Source: Muribaculaceae bacterium (GTDB lineage Bacteria; Bacteroidota; Bacteroidia; Bacteroidales; Muribaculaceae). From it: a DNA stretch of 55,745 nucleotides. This document shows positions 33,756 through 42,126 of the stretch, one piece after another (positions within the stretch are counted from its first letter, which is position 1; each line of letters begins with the position of its first letter). The notes beneath the pieces were generated by a model that was not told where the DNA came from, did no database searches, and saw nothing but the letters and a program-made list of their open reading frames with translations. The DNA lies in assembly GCA_029051525.1 (NCBI GenBank), contig JAIDKG010000133.1, positions 1 to 55,745 of the forward strand, read 5' to 3'. Both the position numbers and the translations under genes were made by a program.

Positions 33756-34098
33756 TAGTTTTAGCTTTATTGGTTATTGTTATCTTCCGGACTGATTCCG
33801 GACATATGTCTGTGTGGCTATTCTTGGCCTTGGGAGAACAGTTTTGGTCTGTTTGATTTGCAAAGATAATAAAAAAATCGTACCTTTGCGGCCTATTTGT
33901 AAAAAAGTGTGTAATTTTCGTCCCGATTTCACTATATTCACCCTCTGCCGCACCCCTCGCGGGGCGACTGATCCCGGCAGTAGCATCCGCAGCATGCACC
34001 CTCTCCTATGGCGCTGCATATGGCCTGCCGCCACCCGATGCGGCACTGCGGAATTGAGGATTTTCAGAACGTATCTTCACTCTTAAGAGTTTAACATT
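33756..34098. other. Divergent intergenic region
   Basis: This 343-bp gap separates a minus-strand T9SS cargo gene from the plus-strand SulP gene. It holds the SulP promoter at 33858-33888. The minus-strand -7-like TATCTTTG (complement of 33861-33868) falls inside that promoter's spacer and has no TTG partner. The SulP leader (about 33895-34098) shows no riboswitch I recognise. Confidence 0.55.
33858..33888 (+). promoter_or_regulatory. Promoter of SulP transporter gene
   Basis: TTG (33858-33860), 20-bp spacer, TACCTTTG (33881-33888): full match to the Bacteroidetes consensus, with a leader of about 205 nt. Confidence 0.75.
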
Positions 34099-35802
34099 AT
34101 GGATTTTATGCACACGCTGGATTTCAAGCCGGCATCTTTGCAGACATTAAAGCAGTATTCGTTTTCCCGCTTCAAGTCGGATCTTATCGCCGGCATAGTA
34201 GTGGGGATTGTGGCTCTCCCGCTGGCCATCGCATTTGCCATCGCTTCGGGTGTGAACCCTTCGGTGGGTCTGATCACCGCCATCATCGGCGGCTTCCTTG
34301 TGTCGGCCCTGGGTGGCAACACAGTGCAGATCGGAGGCCCTACGGGAGCCTTCATCGTGATTGTATATAATATCATCTCCAATTACGGCCTGTCGGGTCT
34401 GGCCATCGCCACATTTATGGCCGGATGCCTGTTGGTGATAATGGGTCTCTTCAAACTGGGCACCGTCATCAAGTTTATCCCCTACCCTATCGTGGTGGGA
34501 TTCACCGCGGGCATTGCGCTGACCATCTTCTCCACCCAGATGCCCGATTTCTTCGGACTTGAGATCAACGAGAAGCTCCCCGGCGATTTCATCAGCAAAT
34601 GGGGGGTGTATTTCCGCCACTTCAGCACAATCGACCTTACCACCACCATCATCGGCCTGGTGTCGATAGGATTGATTATAGGAGCGCCGCGCATCTCGCC
34701 GCGTCTGCCGGGTGCCTTGCTGGCTATCGTGATCATGACGGCGGCCGTGTGGGTGCTCAGCCAGTTCGGGTATTGCACCGAGGTGGAGACCATCGGCATG
34801 CGTTTCCGCAATCTCACCACCGATATCCCTCATCCCCATTCGATCGGGCTTAACATGGAGAGCATCAATCTGCTTCTCCCCTCGGCATTCACCATCGCGG
34901 TGCTGGGTGCGATCGAGTCGCTCCTTTCGGCCACCGTGGCCGATGGTGTGACCGGAGCCCGCACAAATTCCAATACCGAGCTCATAGGCCAGGGCATAGC
35001 CAATATCACGGTGCCTTTCTTCGGAGGCATACCGGTCACCGGCGCCATAGCCCGCACCATGACCAATATCACCAATGGGGGCGCCACTCCTGTGGCAGGC
35101 ATGATCCATGCCCTTGTGCTGCTGCTGGTCTACCTCTTCCTGATGCCCCTCATCAATCTTGTGCCTATGGCCTGTCTGGGCGCGGTGCTTATTGTGGTGG
35201 CATATAATATGAGCGGATGGCGCACTGTGGTGGGTATCTTCAAGTCGCCCAAGAGCGATGTGTGGGTACTGATCGTGACCTTCCTGCTCACTGTGATATT
35301 CGACCTTACCATCGCCATCGAGATGGGTCTGCTGCTGGCCATCGTGCTCTTCCTGCAGCGCGTGATGCAGAACACCACTGTGCGCGTCTACGGTGAGAAG
35401 CTCGATGCCGCCGAGGGCTCCGACCTCTCTACCCATGAGGTGCTGAATATCACCAAGGGTGTGAGTGTATATGAGATCGATGGTCCGTTCTTCTTCGGTG
35501 TGGCCACCAAATTTGAGGAGGTGATGCGCAACACCCGCATGACCGAGCGCCCTGTGGTGAGAATCATCCGTATGCGCAAGGTGCCCTTTATCGATGCCAC
35601 AGGTATCCACAACCTTGAGATTCTGATCAAGGGTTCGCAGGCGGAGGGTATCACGGTGGTGCTTTCGGGTGTGAACCCCACCGTGTCGGAAGCTCTCCAC
35701 AAGGCTGGAATCGACCGCCTGATCAGCTCCGACCATATCTGCTCGCATATCTCGGAAGCTGTGGAGCGTGCTAATGCTATCGCGCTCCGGCATCTCCCCT
35801 GA
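34099..35802 (+). CDS. SulP-family inorganic anion transporter with STAS domain
   Basis: 567-aa SLC26/SulP transporter: about 12 membrane helices (about 25-430) followed by a cytoplasmic STAS domain (about 455-560). Family features: LIAGIVVGIVALPLAIAFAI near 28-47, the PTGAFIVIVYNII segment near 83, and IESLLSATVADGVTG near 273. The STAS part has FFFGVATKFEEV and MRKVPFIDATGIHNLE. Substrates of the family are sulfate, bicarbonate or other anions; the sequence does not say which. Own promoter and terminator, no neighbour on the same strand. Confidence 0.92.
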   Translation: MDFMHTLDFKPASLQTLKQYSFSRFKSDLIAGIVVGIVALPLAIAFAIASGVNPSVGLITAIIGGFLVSALGGNTVQIGGPTGAFIVIVYNIISNYGLSGLAIATFMAGCLLVIMGLFKLGTVIKFIPYPIVVGFTAGIALTIFSTQMPDFFGLEINEKLPGDFISKWGVYFRHFSTIDLTTTIIGLVSIGLIIGAPRISPRLPGALLAIVIMTAAVWVLSQFGYCTEVETIGMRFRNLTTDIPHPHSIGLNMESINLLLPSAFTIAVLGAIESLLSATVADGVTGARTNSNTELIGQGIANITVPFFGGIPVTGAIARTMTNITNGGATPVAGMIHALVLLLVYLFLMPLINLVPMACLGAVLIVVAYNMSGWRTVVGIFKSPKSDVWVLIVTFLLTVIFDLTIAIEMGLLLAIVLFLQRVMQNTTVRVYGEKLDAAEGSDLSTHEVLNITKGVSVYEIDGPFFFGVATKFEEVMRNTRMTERPVVRIIRMRKVPFIDATGIHNLEILIKGSQAEGITVVLSGVNPTVSEALHKAGIDRLISSDHICSHISEAVERANAIALRHLP

Positions 35803-35812
35803 TGCTCCATAG

Positions 35813-35860
35813 AAATTTCGGGGCCGTAGGGGCGGCGATTTTTTATGGAACGCGCTCTTA
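35813..35860. repeat. 31-bp repeat (copy B) joined to 14-mer motif
   Basis: Positions 35813-35844 repeat the element at 29404-29434 with three mismatches in 31 bases. GGAACGCGCTCTTA follows at 35847-35860, the reverse complement of the 14-mer with one mismatch. It begins 11 bp after the SulP stop codon and precedes the terminator at 35877. Confidence 0.75.
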
Positions 35861-35876
35861 CTGAATCAAATCTATA

Positions 35877-35914
35877 AGCGCCCCCTCGGCAACATGCCGA
35901 GGGGGCGCTGTTTT
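35877..35914 (+). terminator. Intrinsic terminator after SulP gene
   Basis: 15-bp perfect stem (agcgccccctcggca, 35877-35891, with 35895-35909), 3-nt loop, then g and five T. Textbook form for the plus strand. It may also help block the metK transcript on the other strand. Confidence 0.85.
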
Positions 35915-35966
35915 TACTGCCACCCCGCCTGGAGCGGGCGGGAGATGAGTTAAGAACTCGCTTTAA

Positions 35967-35980
35967 GGGACGCGCTCTAA
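35967..35980. repeat. 14-mer motif at metK stop codon
   Basis: GGGACGCGCTCTAA, reverse complement TTAGAGCGCGTCCC, one mismatch to the 14-mer consensus. It includes the metK stop codon (35977-35979). Confidence 0.6.
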
Positions 35981-37320
35981 AGGCCGAAAGCCTCACGCAC
36001 GGCATCCACATAGTCGAGCTTCTCCCATGTGAAGAGCTCCACTTCGCGGCTGAATTCCTCTTTGGTGCCGGCGCGGAAGGTCTTGGTCACTGTCTGAGGC
36101 TGACGACCCATGTGGCCGTAGGCGGCTGTCTCGAGATAGATAGGATTGCGCAGCTTCAGGCGATCTTCAATCATCTTGGGGCGCATGTCGAAGAGCTTCT
36201 CTACCTTGGCTGCTATCTCGGCATCACTCATGGCCACTTTCGATGTGCCATAGGTGTTGATGAAGAGACTCACCGGACTGGCCACACCGATGGCATAGGC
36301 CACCTGCACCAGCACCTCGCCGGCCACACCTGCGGCCACGAGATTCTTGGCGATATGGCGGCAGGCATAGGCTGCCGAGCGGTCTACCTTGGAGGGGTCT
36401 TTACCTGAGAATGCACCACCACCGTGGGCTCCGCGGCCTCCATAGGTGTCGACGATGATCTTACGCCCTGTAAGACCGGTGTCGGCATGCGGACCGCCAA
36501 GCACAAACTTGCCGGTGGGGTTGACGTGAAGCACGAGCTTGTCGTCAAACATCGCCTGCAGCTCGGCCGGAAGTTTGGCCTTGACACGCGGCAGAAGCAC
36601 CTGCGCCACATCGCAACGGATGATCTCAAGCATCTCTTCATCGGCCTTACGCTGAGCCTCTGCTGTATTGTCGAGGGGCTGGATGAAGTCGTCGTGCTGG
36701 GTGGATATCACTATGGTGTGGATGCGCACCGGGCGATGATCGGAATCATATTCCACAGTCACCTGGCTCTTGGCGTCGGGACGCAGATATGTGGTGAGCT
36801 TACCTTTGCGGTAGTAGGTCATCTCTTTTCCCTCGCGACGCAGGTCGGCGAGCTCGCGGAGAAGCATGTGCGAGAGGTCGAGGGTGAGGGGCATGTAATT
36901 GGATGTCTCGTCGACGGCATAACCAAACATCATGCCCTGGTCGCCGGCACCCTGACGGTCGGCCTCATCCTTATGTGCCACCTCTTTGTAGGCCTCCTGG
37001 TCTACACCGCGGTCGATGTCGCCGCTCTGCTCGTGAATAGCTGTGAGCAGCCCCAGGGAGTCGCCGTCGAAGCGATACGCCCCCCGGTTGTAACCGATAT
37101 TGTTGATCACATGGCGGGTCACGGCCGGAACGTCGATATAGGCTTCCGATTTCACCTCGCCGGCCACTACCACCTGGCCTGTGGTGCAGAGTGTCTCTAC
37201 AGCCACATGGCTTGCAGGATCATGCGCCAGAAACTCATCAAGAAGAGCATCCGAAATCTGGTCTGAGACCTTGTCGGGATGTCCCTCTGACACAGACTCA
37301 GACGTAAACAGATAATTCAT
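35977..37320 (-). CDS. metK: S-adenosylmethionine synthetase
   Basis: Makes AdoMet from methionine and ATP. Signatures: YLFTSESVSEGHPDKVSDQI (3-22, ATP site His), GAGDQGMMFGYA (about 124-135) and the C-terminal signature GGGAFSGKDPSKVDRSAAY (about 298-316). 447 aa is longer than the E. coli enzyme (384); the extra residues are mostly near 160-215 and are common in Bacteroidetes. A purine-rich strand (37388-37416) lies in its upstream region. No SAM riboswitch is visible. Confidence 0.95.
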   Translation of the reverse strand: MNYLFTSESVSEGHPDKVSDQISDALLDEFLAHDPASHVAVETLCTTGQVVVAGEVKSEAYIDVPAVTRHVINNIGYNRGAYRFDGDSLGLLTAIHEQSGDIDRGVDQEAYKEVAHKDEADRQGAGDQGMMFGYAVDETSNYMPLTLDLSHMLLRELADLRREGKEMTYYRKGKLTTYLRPDAKSQVTVEYDSDHRPVRIHTIVISTQHDDFIQPLDNTAEAQRKADEEMLEIIRCDVAQVLLPRVKAKLPAELQAMFDDKLVLHVNPTGKFVLGGPHADTGLTGRKIIVDTYGGRGAHGGGAFSGKDPSKVDRSAAYACRHIAKNLVAAGVAGEVLVQVAYAIGVASPVSLFINTYGTSKVAMSDAEIAAKVEKLFDMRPKMIEDRLKLRNPIYLETAAYGHMGRQPQTVTKTFRAGTKEEFSREVELFTWEKLDYVDAVREAFGL

Positions 37321-37446
37321 AATTACTTTTTACGATTAACTTGTTGTTATCTTATGACTATTTTGGGGGGATTTTCTTTTCAGTCGGGGAGAGAGAGGGA
37401 GAGAGAGAAGAGAGTGAATAACGCCTCAGTAAGCGTCTTCCGGGCT

Positions 37447-38397
37447 TCAGAAGAGCAGACGCATCGAGTCGTCGGGACTCCCGAGCGCCCACCATATTAT
37501 GAAGAATAGCAGCGCGGTGAGAAAGAAATTGACTCGGGTCAGCGATCCTAAATGATGAAGCTCGCCCGCACCGGAACGGCGCATAGAGAAGCCCACAAGT
37601 GTGTTGAGAGCAAACCCTAAGAAGCCCGGTATCACCGCTATAAGCGGCTCGGGGAAGGAGAGACTGAATACCGACCATATCACAGTGGCAAGCGACAGCA
37701 CTCCCATCAGGAGCACCAGCACCCGCACACCTCTATGGCCGAAGCAACCCACACACCCCTTCCAGATGCGTCTATCATCAATCTCATAATAATAATAGCT
37801 CTGCACCAGATGATGCGAACATGCCAGAAATCCCATCGCTATGCCGAGGAAGATGCAGGGATAGGAGTCGTAGGAGTTCCAGAGCGACCGGGCAGCCTCA
37901 TGCTGGAATTGCAGAAAGCCGGTGGCCATCACTCCTATCGGACCGAAGACCACGAAGGTGATGAGCAGCGACCAGGGACTGCGGTATATCTTCGGCCCGA
38001 TGGTCATCAGATACACCAGCCCGTAAATCACTGCGCCCACCACGATAGTCCACCAGAAATCGGCCGACATGGTCATGATCGTGAGCCCTATCATAAGCGA
38101 GATCACCAGACAGGCGAAGCTCCCCTCGCGAAGCACCCGCTTTGCCAGCGGGCCGCGGTCTTCACTCACACTCTCGCCATGACGCCGCTTCACCTCCGAG
38201 CGCGACAGCATCCGGTAGTGGTAGTAAAGATTGCACCCCAACTGCATTGTCAGGGCAAAGAGAAGGCACACCGACGCAGCCAGCACCTCCATGTTGCCGC
38301 GCACCACCGCCGCAGCGGTGCCCGCCGTGACTGTGCCTGCACTCAACAGGAGCGACTGCAAGTCGGCTCGCCGCTTCATGAACTGCAATATATCCAT
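37447..38397 (-). CDS. UbiA-like polytopic membrane protein, altered first Asp-rich motif
   Basis: 316 aa with eight or nine membrane helices, a length and spacing like UbiA/MenA prenyltransferases. In MenA the first motif is NDxxDxxxD. Here the matching place reads GCNLYYHYRML (about 54-64), without the Asp residues. The second motif is better kept: YEIDDRRIWKGCVGCFG (about 202-218), compare D-x3-D-x3-GK in MenA. It may be a divergent or inactive prenyltransferase, or another family that shares the fold. It lies upstream of metK with about 126 bp between them. Confidence 0.55.
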   Translation of the reverse strand: MDILQFMKRRADLQSLLLSAGTVTAGTAAAVVRGNMEVLAASVCLLFALTMQLGCNLYYHYRMLSRSEVKRRHGESVSEDRGPLAKRVLREGSFACLVISLMIGLTIMTMSADFWWTIVVGAVIYGLVYLMTIGPKIYRSPWSLLITFVVFGPIGVMATGFLQFQHEAARSLWNSYDSYPCIFLGIAMGFLACSHHLVQSYYYYEIDDRRIWKGCVGCFGHRGVRVLVLLMGVLSLATVIWSVFSLSFPEPLIAVIPGFLGFALNTLVGFSMRRSGAGELHHLGSLTRVNFFLTALLFFIIWWALGSPDDSMRLLF

Positions 38398-38544
38398 TCT
38401 TCGTTAGTTCTCGCTTGGATTGCACCCCCGCATCCCCCTCGACGCAGGCCGATGGAGGGAGCTATCTTCGGTTTCAAACTGCAAATATAGCACTTCAACA
38501 TGGATTTCCCTATTTTTTCCGCCAAAATCGTAACTTGGTAATAC

Positions 38545-38575
38545 AAAAATTCCCTCCGGAGCTCTCTCCGGAGGG
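38545..38575 (-). terminator. Intrinsic terminator after T9SS cargo gene
   Basis: 9-bp stem (ccctccgga, 38552-38560, with 38567-38575). On the minus strand it is followed by aatttttgt. It is placed to end the gene at 38620-39990. Confidence 0.7.
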
Positions 38576-38619
38576 GAATATCAGTGGGTTTTGGCGTGTA
38601 GTACTTGAAATCTCCGGAA

Positions 38620-39990
38620 TCAATACACCACTTTTCTACTGCGGCCATCGGCCACGCGGATATAGATGCCGCGCGTGGGGCGATCCACCCTCACGCCCTG
38701 CAGTGTGTAGTAATGCACCTCCCCTTCCTCAGCGGCCACACCATCCACACCATCCGGCACACGCAGCTCCTCGCTCTGAGTCACCTTACCCATGCCTACC
38801 ATCAGGCTGGCTGTAATGCTGAACTCCGGCATATAGCCCTGACCCGAGAAGGTCATCACTATCGGAGTGGCAGAGGGAGCAATCGATACATTATAGTCGG
38901 TGCCGTCGGCATAGGCTCCGACCTCTCCCCAGCACTTCGCTGCATCAGGGGTGAGGGAATCCTCGGTAGTGAAAAGTACCTCCACGCGGGTGGCATTCTG
39001 AAGAGCCTCGGGATTGATGGCCGATGAGTCGAATTTCAGATTCCAATAGATCTGATCTGTTGTCACCGGGAATACGGCGCCACTCACACCGGCGGCATTC
39101 TCTATACTCACAGCGGCGTAGAAATCACCATCCGTAGGCGACCGGAACCCCACACCATCCAGAGCCGCCAGATTCGCGGTCTGACTGGTGAGCGACACGC
39201 TGGCCATGATCGATGTACCCAGCCAGTTGTAAAGCGTGAAGGGATTCAACTCCTCGCGACTCGCCCCGGTCATGTAGCGGCATTCGGCCCCAAGGGCATA
39301 GCGATAGAGGGTGAATGGTGGGAGCGTTGAGCCGATATATACACCGCGCCCGGTGTCGGGCTCCACATAATAGAACATTATATTGGCCGTTCCGGCCGGT
39401 ATGTTGAGGTTCTCCCAATAGGCTGCCCCCACCCCCTGCGCGCGGGCTATGGCCACGGCGCCGTTATCATTGCCGTCGGCGGGGAGGCGCCAGTCGTTGA
39501 AATCGCCTATGGCATAGATATTTTCAGGCATCACGGGAGCCTTGGGCTGAGTGGTGCAAGAGAGCTCCACCGTCATGTGACTCACTTTCCCATCGCCATC
39601 CACCTCCGGGGTGGCCTTCACCTCAAGTCGGCCACCACCCCAGTTGGGGATTGCCACATTGGCATAATTGCCGGCGAAGAGATAGTTATTCCATTCGGCA
39701 TCGGAGTAGAGATTGAGGATTTCGGTAGTATATACACCATACCACACGAAATCATCCCCTCCGGGCACCACCACTTTGAATTCCAGCCCATCGGCAATGG
39801 CCTCGAAATCGAAACTACCGGTATACACTCCATCGGCATCCTCATCAAGAAGCTGATATTCGGCCGACTCATCCACGGGGAGCTGCCAGTCATTGAAATT
39901 ACCGCAGATATAGAGCTGCGGCGCATCGGCACCCATCATCACTCCCGAAGAGAGGAGCAGCGCGCCGACCATAGATAAAAGTTTAGTCAT
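38620..39990 (-). CDS. Secreted protein with SusE/F-like modules and T9SS-type tail
   Basis: 456 aa, signal peptide (MTKLLSMVGALLLSSGVMMGA). Two repeats open with LYICGNFNDWQLP (about 26-38) and IYAIGDFNDWRLP (about 158-170), the start seen in SusE/SusF-like and other carbohydrate-binding beta-sandwiches. A further module lies at about 265-400. The end YYTLQGVRVDRP then RGIYIRVADGRSRKVVY fits the type A T9SS sorting pattern. A starch- or glycan-binding surface role is inferred from the modules; no SusC/SusD pair is nearby. A gagcgctc palindrome (40009-40016) precedes the gene. Confidence 0.72.
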   Translation of the reverse strand: MTKLLSMVGALLLSSGVMMGADAPQLYICGNFNDWQLPVDESAEYQLLDEDADGVYTGSFDFEAIADGLEFKVVVPGGDDFVWYGVYTTEILNLYSDAEWNNYLFAGNYANVAIPNWGGGRLEVKATPEVDGDGKVSHMTVELSCTTQPKAPVMPENIYAIGDFNDWRLPADGNDNGAVAIARAQGVGAAYWENLNIPAGTANIMFYYVEPDTGRGVYIGSTLPPFTLYRYALGAECRYMTGASREELNPFTLYNWLGTSIMASVSLTSQTANLAALDGVGFRSPTDGDFYAAVSIENAAGVSGAVFPVTTDQIYWNLKFDSSAINPEALQNATRVEVLFTTEDSLTPDAAKCWGEVGAYADGTDYNVSIAPSATPIVMTFSGQGYMPEFSITASLMVGMGKVTQSEELRVPDGVDGVAAEEGEVHYYTLQGVRVDRPTRGIYIRVADGRSRKVVY

Positions 39991-40184
39991 AAGCGGAAAA
40001 AAGTTTTAGAGCGCTCTTAGAGGCCTCATTAATCGTTGCCAAGAAGCACTGCCATCACTGATTTGCAAAATGATACTCACTGATAGCGAGATGGTTTGAT
40101 CTCTCTGAATCACCGTAAAATTAATAAAAATATCTCATGCACCAGCTATTAATTGCCTAAAAAGGGCGATTTTCATCAAAAAAT

Positions 40185-40215
40185 TTGGTCAATTCAGATA
40201 AAAGCACTAACTTTG
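40185..40215 (+). promoter_or_regulatory. Promoter of tRNA-Pro
   Basis: TTG (40185-40187), 20-bp spacer, TAACTTTG (40208-40215). The tRNA begins 17 bp after the -7 element, so the primary transcript has a very short leader. Confidence 0.8.
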
Positions 40216-40232
40216 CAATCGCAAACAGCACT

Positions 40233-40305
40233 CGGGGTGTAGCGCAGTTGGTAGCGCGCTACGTTCGGGACGTAGAGGTCGGGCGTTCGAGTCGCCTCAC
40301 CCCGA
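40233..40305 (+). tRNA. tRNA-Pro (anticodon CGG)
   Basis: Cloverleaf by eye: acceptor CGGGGTG/CACCCCG, D arm with GTTGGTAG, anticodon stem CTACG/CGTAG around loop TTCGGGA (anticodon CGG, reads CCG), T arm GGGCG-TTCGAGT-CGCCT, discriminator A. CCA is not encoded. Its 3' side borders the restriction-modification module. Confidence 0.95.
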
Positions 40306-40313
40306 CAAGTGCC

Positions 40314-40352
40314 GCGGGGCGCGAAGCATATGCTTCGCGCCCCGCTATCTTT
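40314..40352 (+). terminator. Terminator after tRNA-Pro
   Basis: Perfect 32-bp palindrome (40314-40345, gcggggcgcgaagcat and its complement) followed by atcttta. It starts 8 bp after the tRNA. Confidence 0.75.
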
Positions 40353-40452
40353 ATATCAATCCCCTGGATTGATAATCCATGCTGTATCACCTCTATTTTA
40401 CGTGACGGGGAGGGATGACCGATTGCCAATCAATCCATATAGGCATCCCATC

Positions 40453-42126
40453 TCAGACCAGCCCGTCAAACAGAGATAATTGAATGTAACCACTGTCAAT
40501 AAAACTTTGTGAGTGGATTTTCACACCCCTGTCTCTACACAGTTGTGCAAGATTCAATCTCATTAATAAGCTTTTGGTCACAACTCTCTTCGCATCCTTG
40601 AAGACCAATGACTGCAACAGTGATTGGATCTCGCTACTCCGAAGAGCATCCAGAATATTGCGAGCATCCTCCTTTCGGTCAAAGTCAAGCTGATAACATG
40701 TATCATCCACCATAACCGGCTTTTTATCATATGGCGAAACCAATACAAACTTTATATCCTTATATAAAGAGGATACCACTATCTTATAAGGCTTAAACGA
40801 GTAATCCCCAATTCCAAAAATACTGAATGGATCCTTGCCTCGGTATATGCTACTCTTTCTATTTGAAAAAACATTTTCATGTTTTTTCAAGTATGAATAT
40901 GCCCGAGGATGACTATATCTCAATTGCGATGTATCATCCCCGACCTTTCGCTGAGGAACTATTACATACTTTCTGAATCTATTCTGCTGATAGTTGTTTA
41001 TATCAGAACTTTTCAGCAATGGATAAATTATATCATCCTCGATTTCGACATTCTCGCCTAACCCATTGATATATATCCCATCAGAATATGTCAGCTCTAA
41101 AATTGAAGCACAATCATGCTTGATTCCTGAACGCCACACATAAGTGGATCTATTATCATACTTTGACACACCTCTGTATAATTTTGTATCAGAGACAAAC
41201 GAATCATTCACCCATCCATAATCTCTGATGTACGACTGGGTATAGAAATCCACGAGCCTGCATGTAAAAGAGGGGTCACAGTTTAATTGGGCCATAAAGC
41301 ATGACGCATCAACAGCTACATCAAACTCCTTTGATGCATCGATCAATCGCTGCTGGATATAGCCGAAACGAATTTTCTCAGAGTGCTGCTTGACCAAGAT
41401 ATTACGAATCACAGAGTTCTTGAGAAGAAATGAAATTCCACCCTTATTGAATTGTGATAATCGTAATAGATGCAAAGTGATGTATTCACTTATATCAAAA
41501 TTACTTTTCCCGGTAATTGCATCAATTCCTTTTAGACCATAAGTATTGCTCTTCGACGGGACGTTGAGAGAATTATTCTTTCCTTGACGACTATTGGTTA
41601 CCCATGGCGGATTACCTATTACAGCCACATTCCATCCATTCTCTTTACTTTTCTCCATCAAGGGCTGAAAATCAAATTCAAAGAAATCTGCATTATATAC
41701 GTAGATATCTGGATATTTCTGCATCGGAGCTCTCAATGCATTCAACAATAATTTTAACTTCAATTCCCCTGTATATTGTGAATTGATCTCTATTGCATGA
41801 ATCTCCTTTACATCCTTGAATTTCGTCAATGCGGCCGACACAAAGGCTCCAAGTCCACAGGTAGGTTCTATCACTATATCCGGACTGCCATATTCTGACA
41901 AGTGAATATCGCAAACCTCTTCTGCCAACGGTAGCGGGGTTTGCCAATCACCATACGATACACGATTGTCGTCGCATACCATTTCCGGCTGCATATCCTG
42001 ACAAGCCATGAATGCCGTTTTCTCAAATTCTGATGAGAAATAATCCACAATACCACTCCGCTGCCGTATGATTGAATTGGCATTCTTATAACTAACCTCG
42101 CGGATATGATTTAGCAACGTATTCAT
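40453..42126 (-). CDS. N6-adenine DNA methyltransferase of a type II restriction-modification system
   Basis: 557 aa from the ATG at 42126, chosen because it overlaps the upstream stop as ATGA; the longer frame runs inside the nuclease gene. AdoMet-binding motif I is EPTCGLGAF (about 87-95). Catalytic motif IV is GNPPW (about 171-175), the NPPY/W form of N6-adenine enzymes of the gamma/Eco57I-TaqI type. The C-terminal half (about 280-540) should hold the target-recognition domain. Base composition is clearly more AT-rich than the flanking genes, suggesting horizontal gain. The recognition sequence is unknown. It would protect host DNA from the nuclease encoded just upstream. Confidence 0.87.
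   Translation of the reverse strand: MNTLLNHIREVSYKNANSIIRQRSGIVDYFSSEFEKTAFMACQDMQPEMVCDDNRVSYGDWQTPLPLAEEVCDIHLSEYGSPDIVIEPTCGLGAFVSAALTKFKDVKEIHAIEINSQYTGELKLKLLLNALRAPMQKYPDIYVYNADFFEFDFQPLMEKSKENGWNVAVIGNPPWVTNSRQGKNNSLNVPSKSNTYGLKGIDAITGKSNFDISEYITLHLLRLSQFNKGGISFLLKNSVIRNILVKQHSEKIRFGYIQQRLIDASKEFDVAVDASCFMAQLNCDPSFTCRLVDFYTQSYIRDYGWVNDSFVSDTKLYRGVSKYDNRSTYVWRSGIKHDCASILELTYSDGIYINGLGENVEIEDDIIYPLLKSSDINNYQQNRFRKYVIVPQRKVGDDTSQLRYSHPRAYSYLKKHENVFSNRKSSIYRGKDPFSIFGIGDYSFKPYKIVVSSLYKDIKFVLVSPYDKKPVMVDDTCYQLDFDRKEDARNILDALRSSEIQSLLQSLVFKDAKRVVTKSLLMRLNLAQLCRDRGVKIHSQSFIDSGYIQLSLFDGLV

Noticed and set aside
34147-35793. 548-codon minus-strand frame opposite SulP
   Set aside because: Its His/Asp/Gly-rich translation is the typical shadow of a membrane-protein gene; SulP on the plus strand is certain.
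37321-37446. Possible SAM riboswitch ahead of metK
   Set aside because: The leader is a pyrimidine/purine-rich simple sequence with no conserved SAM-binding fold that I can see.
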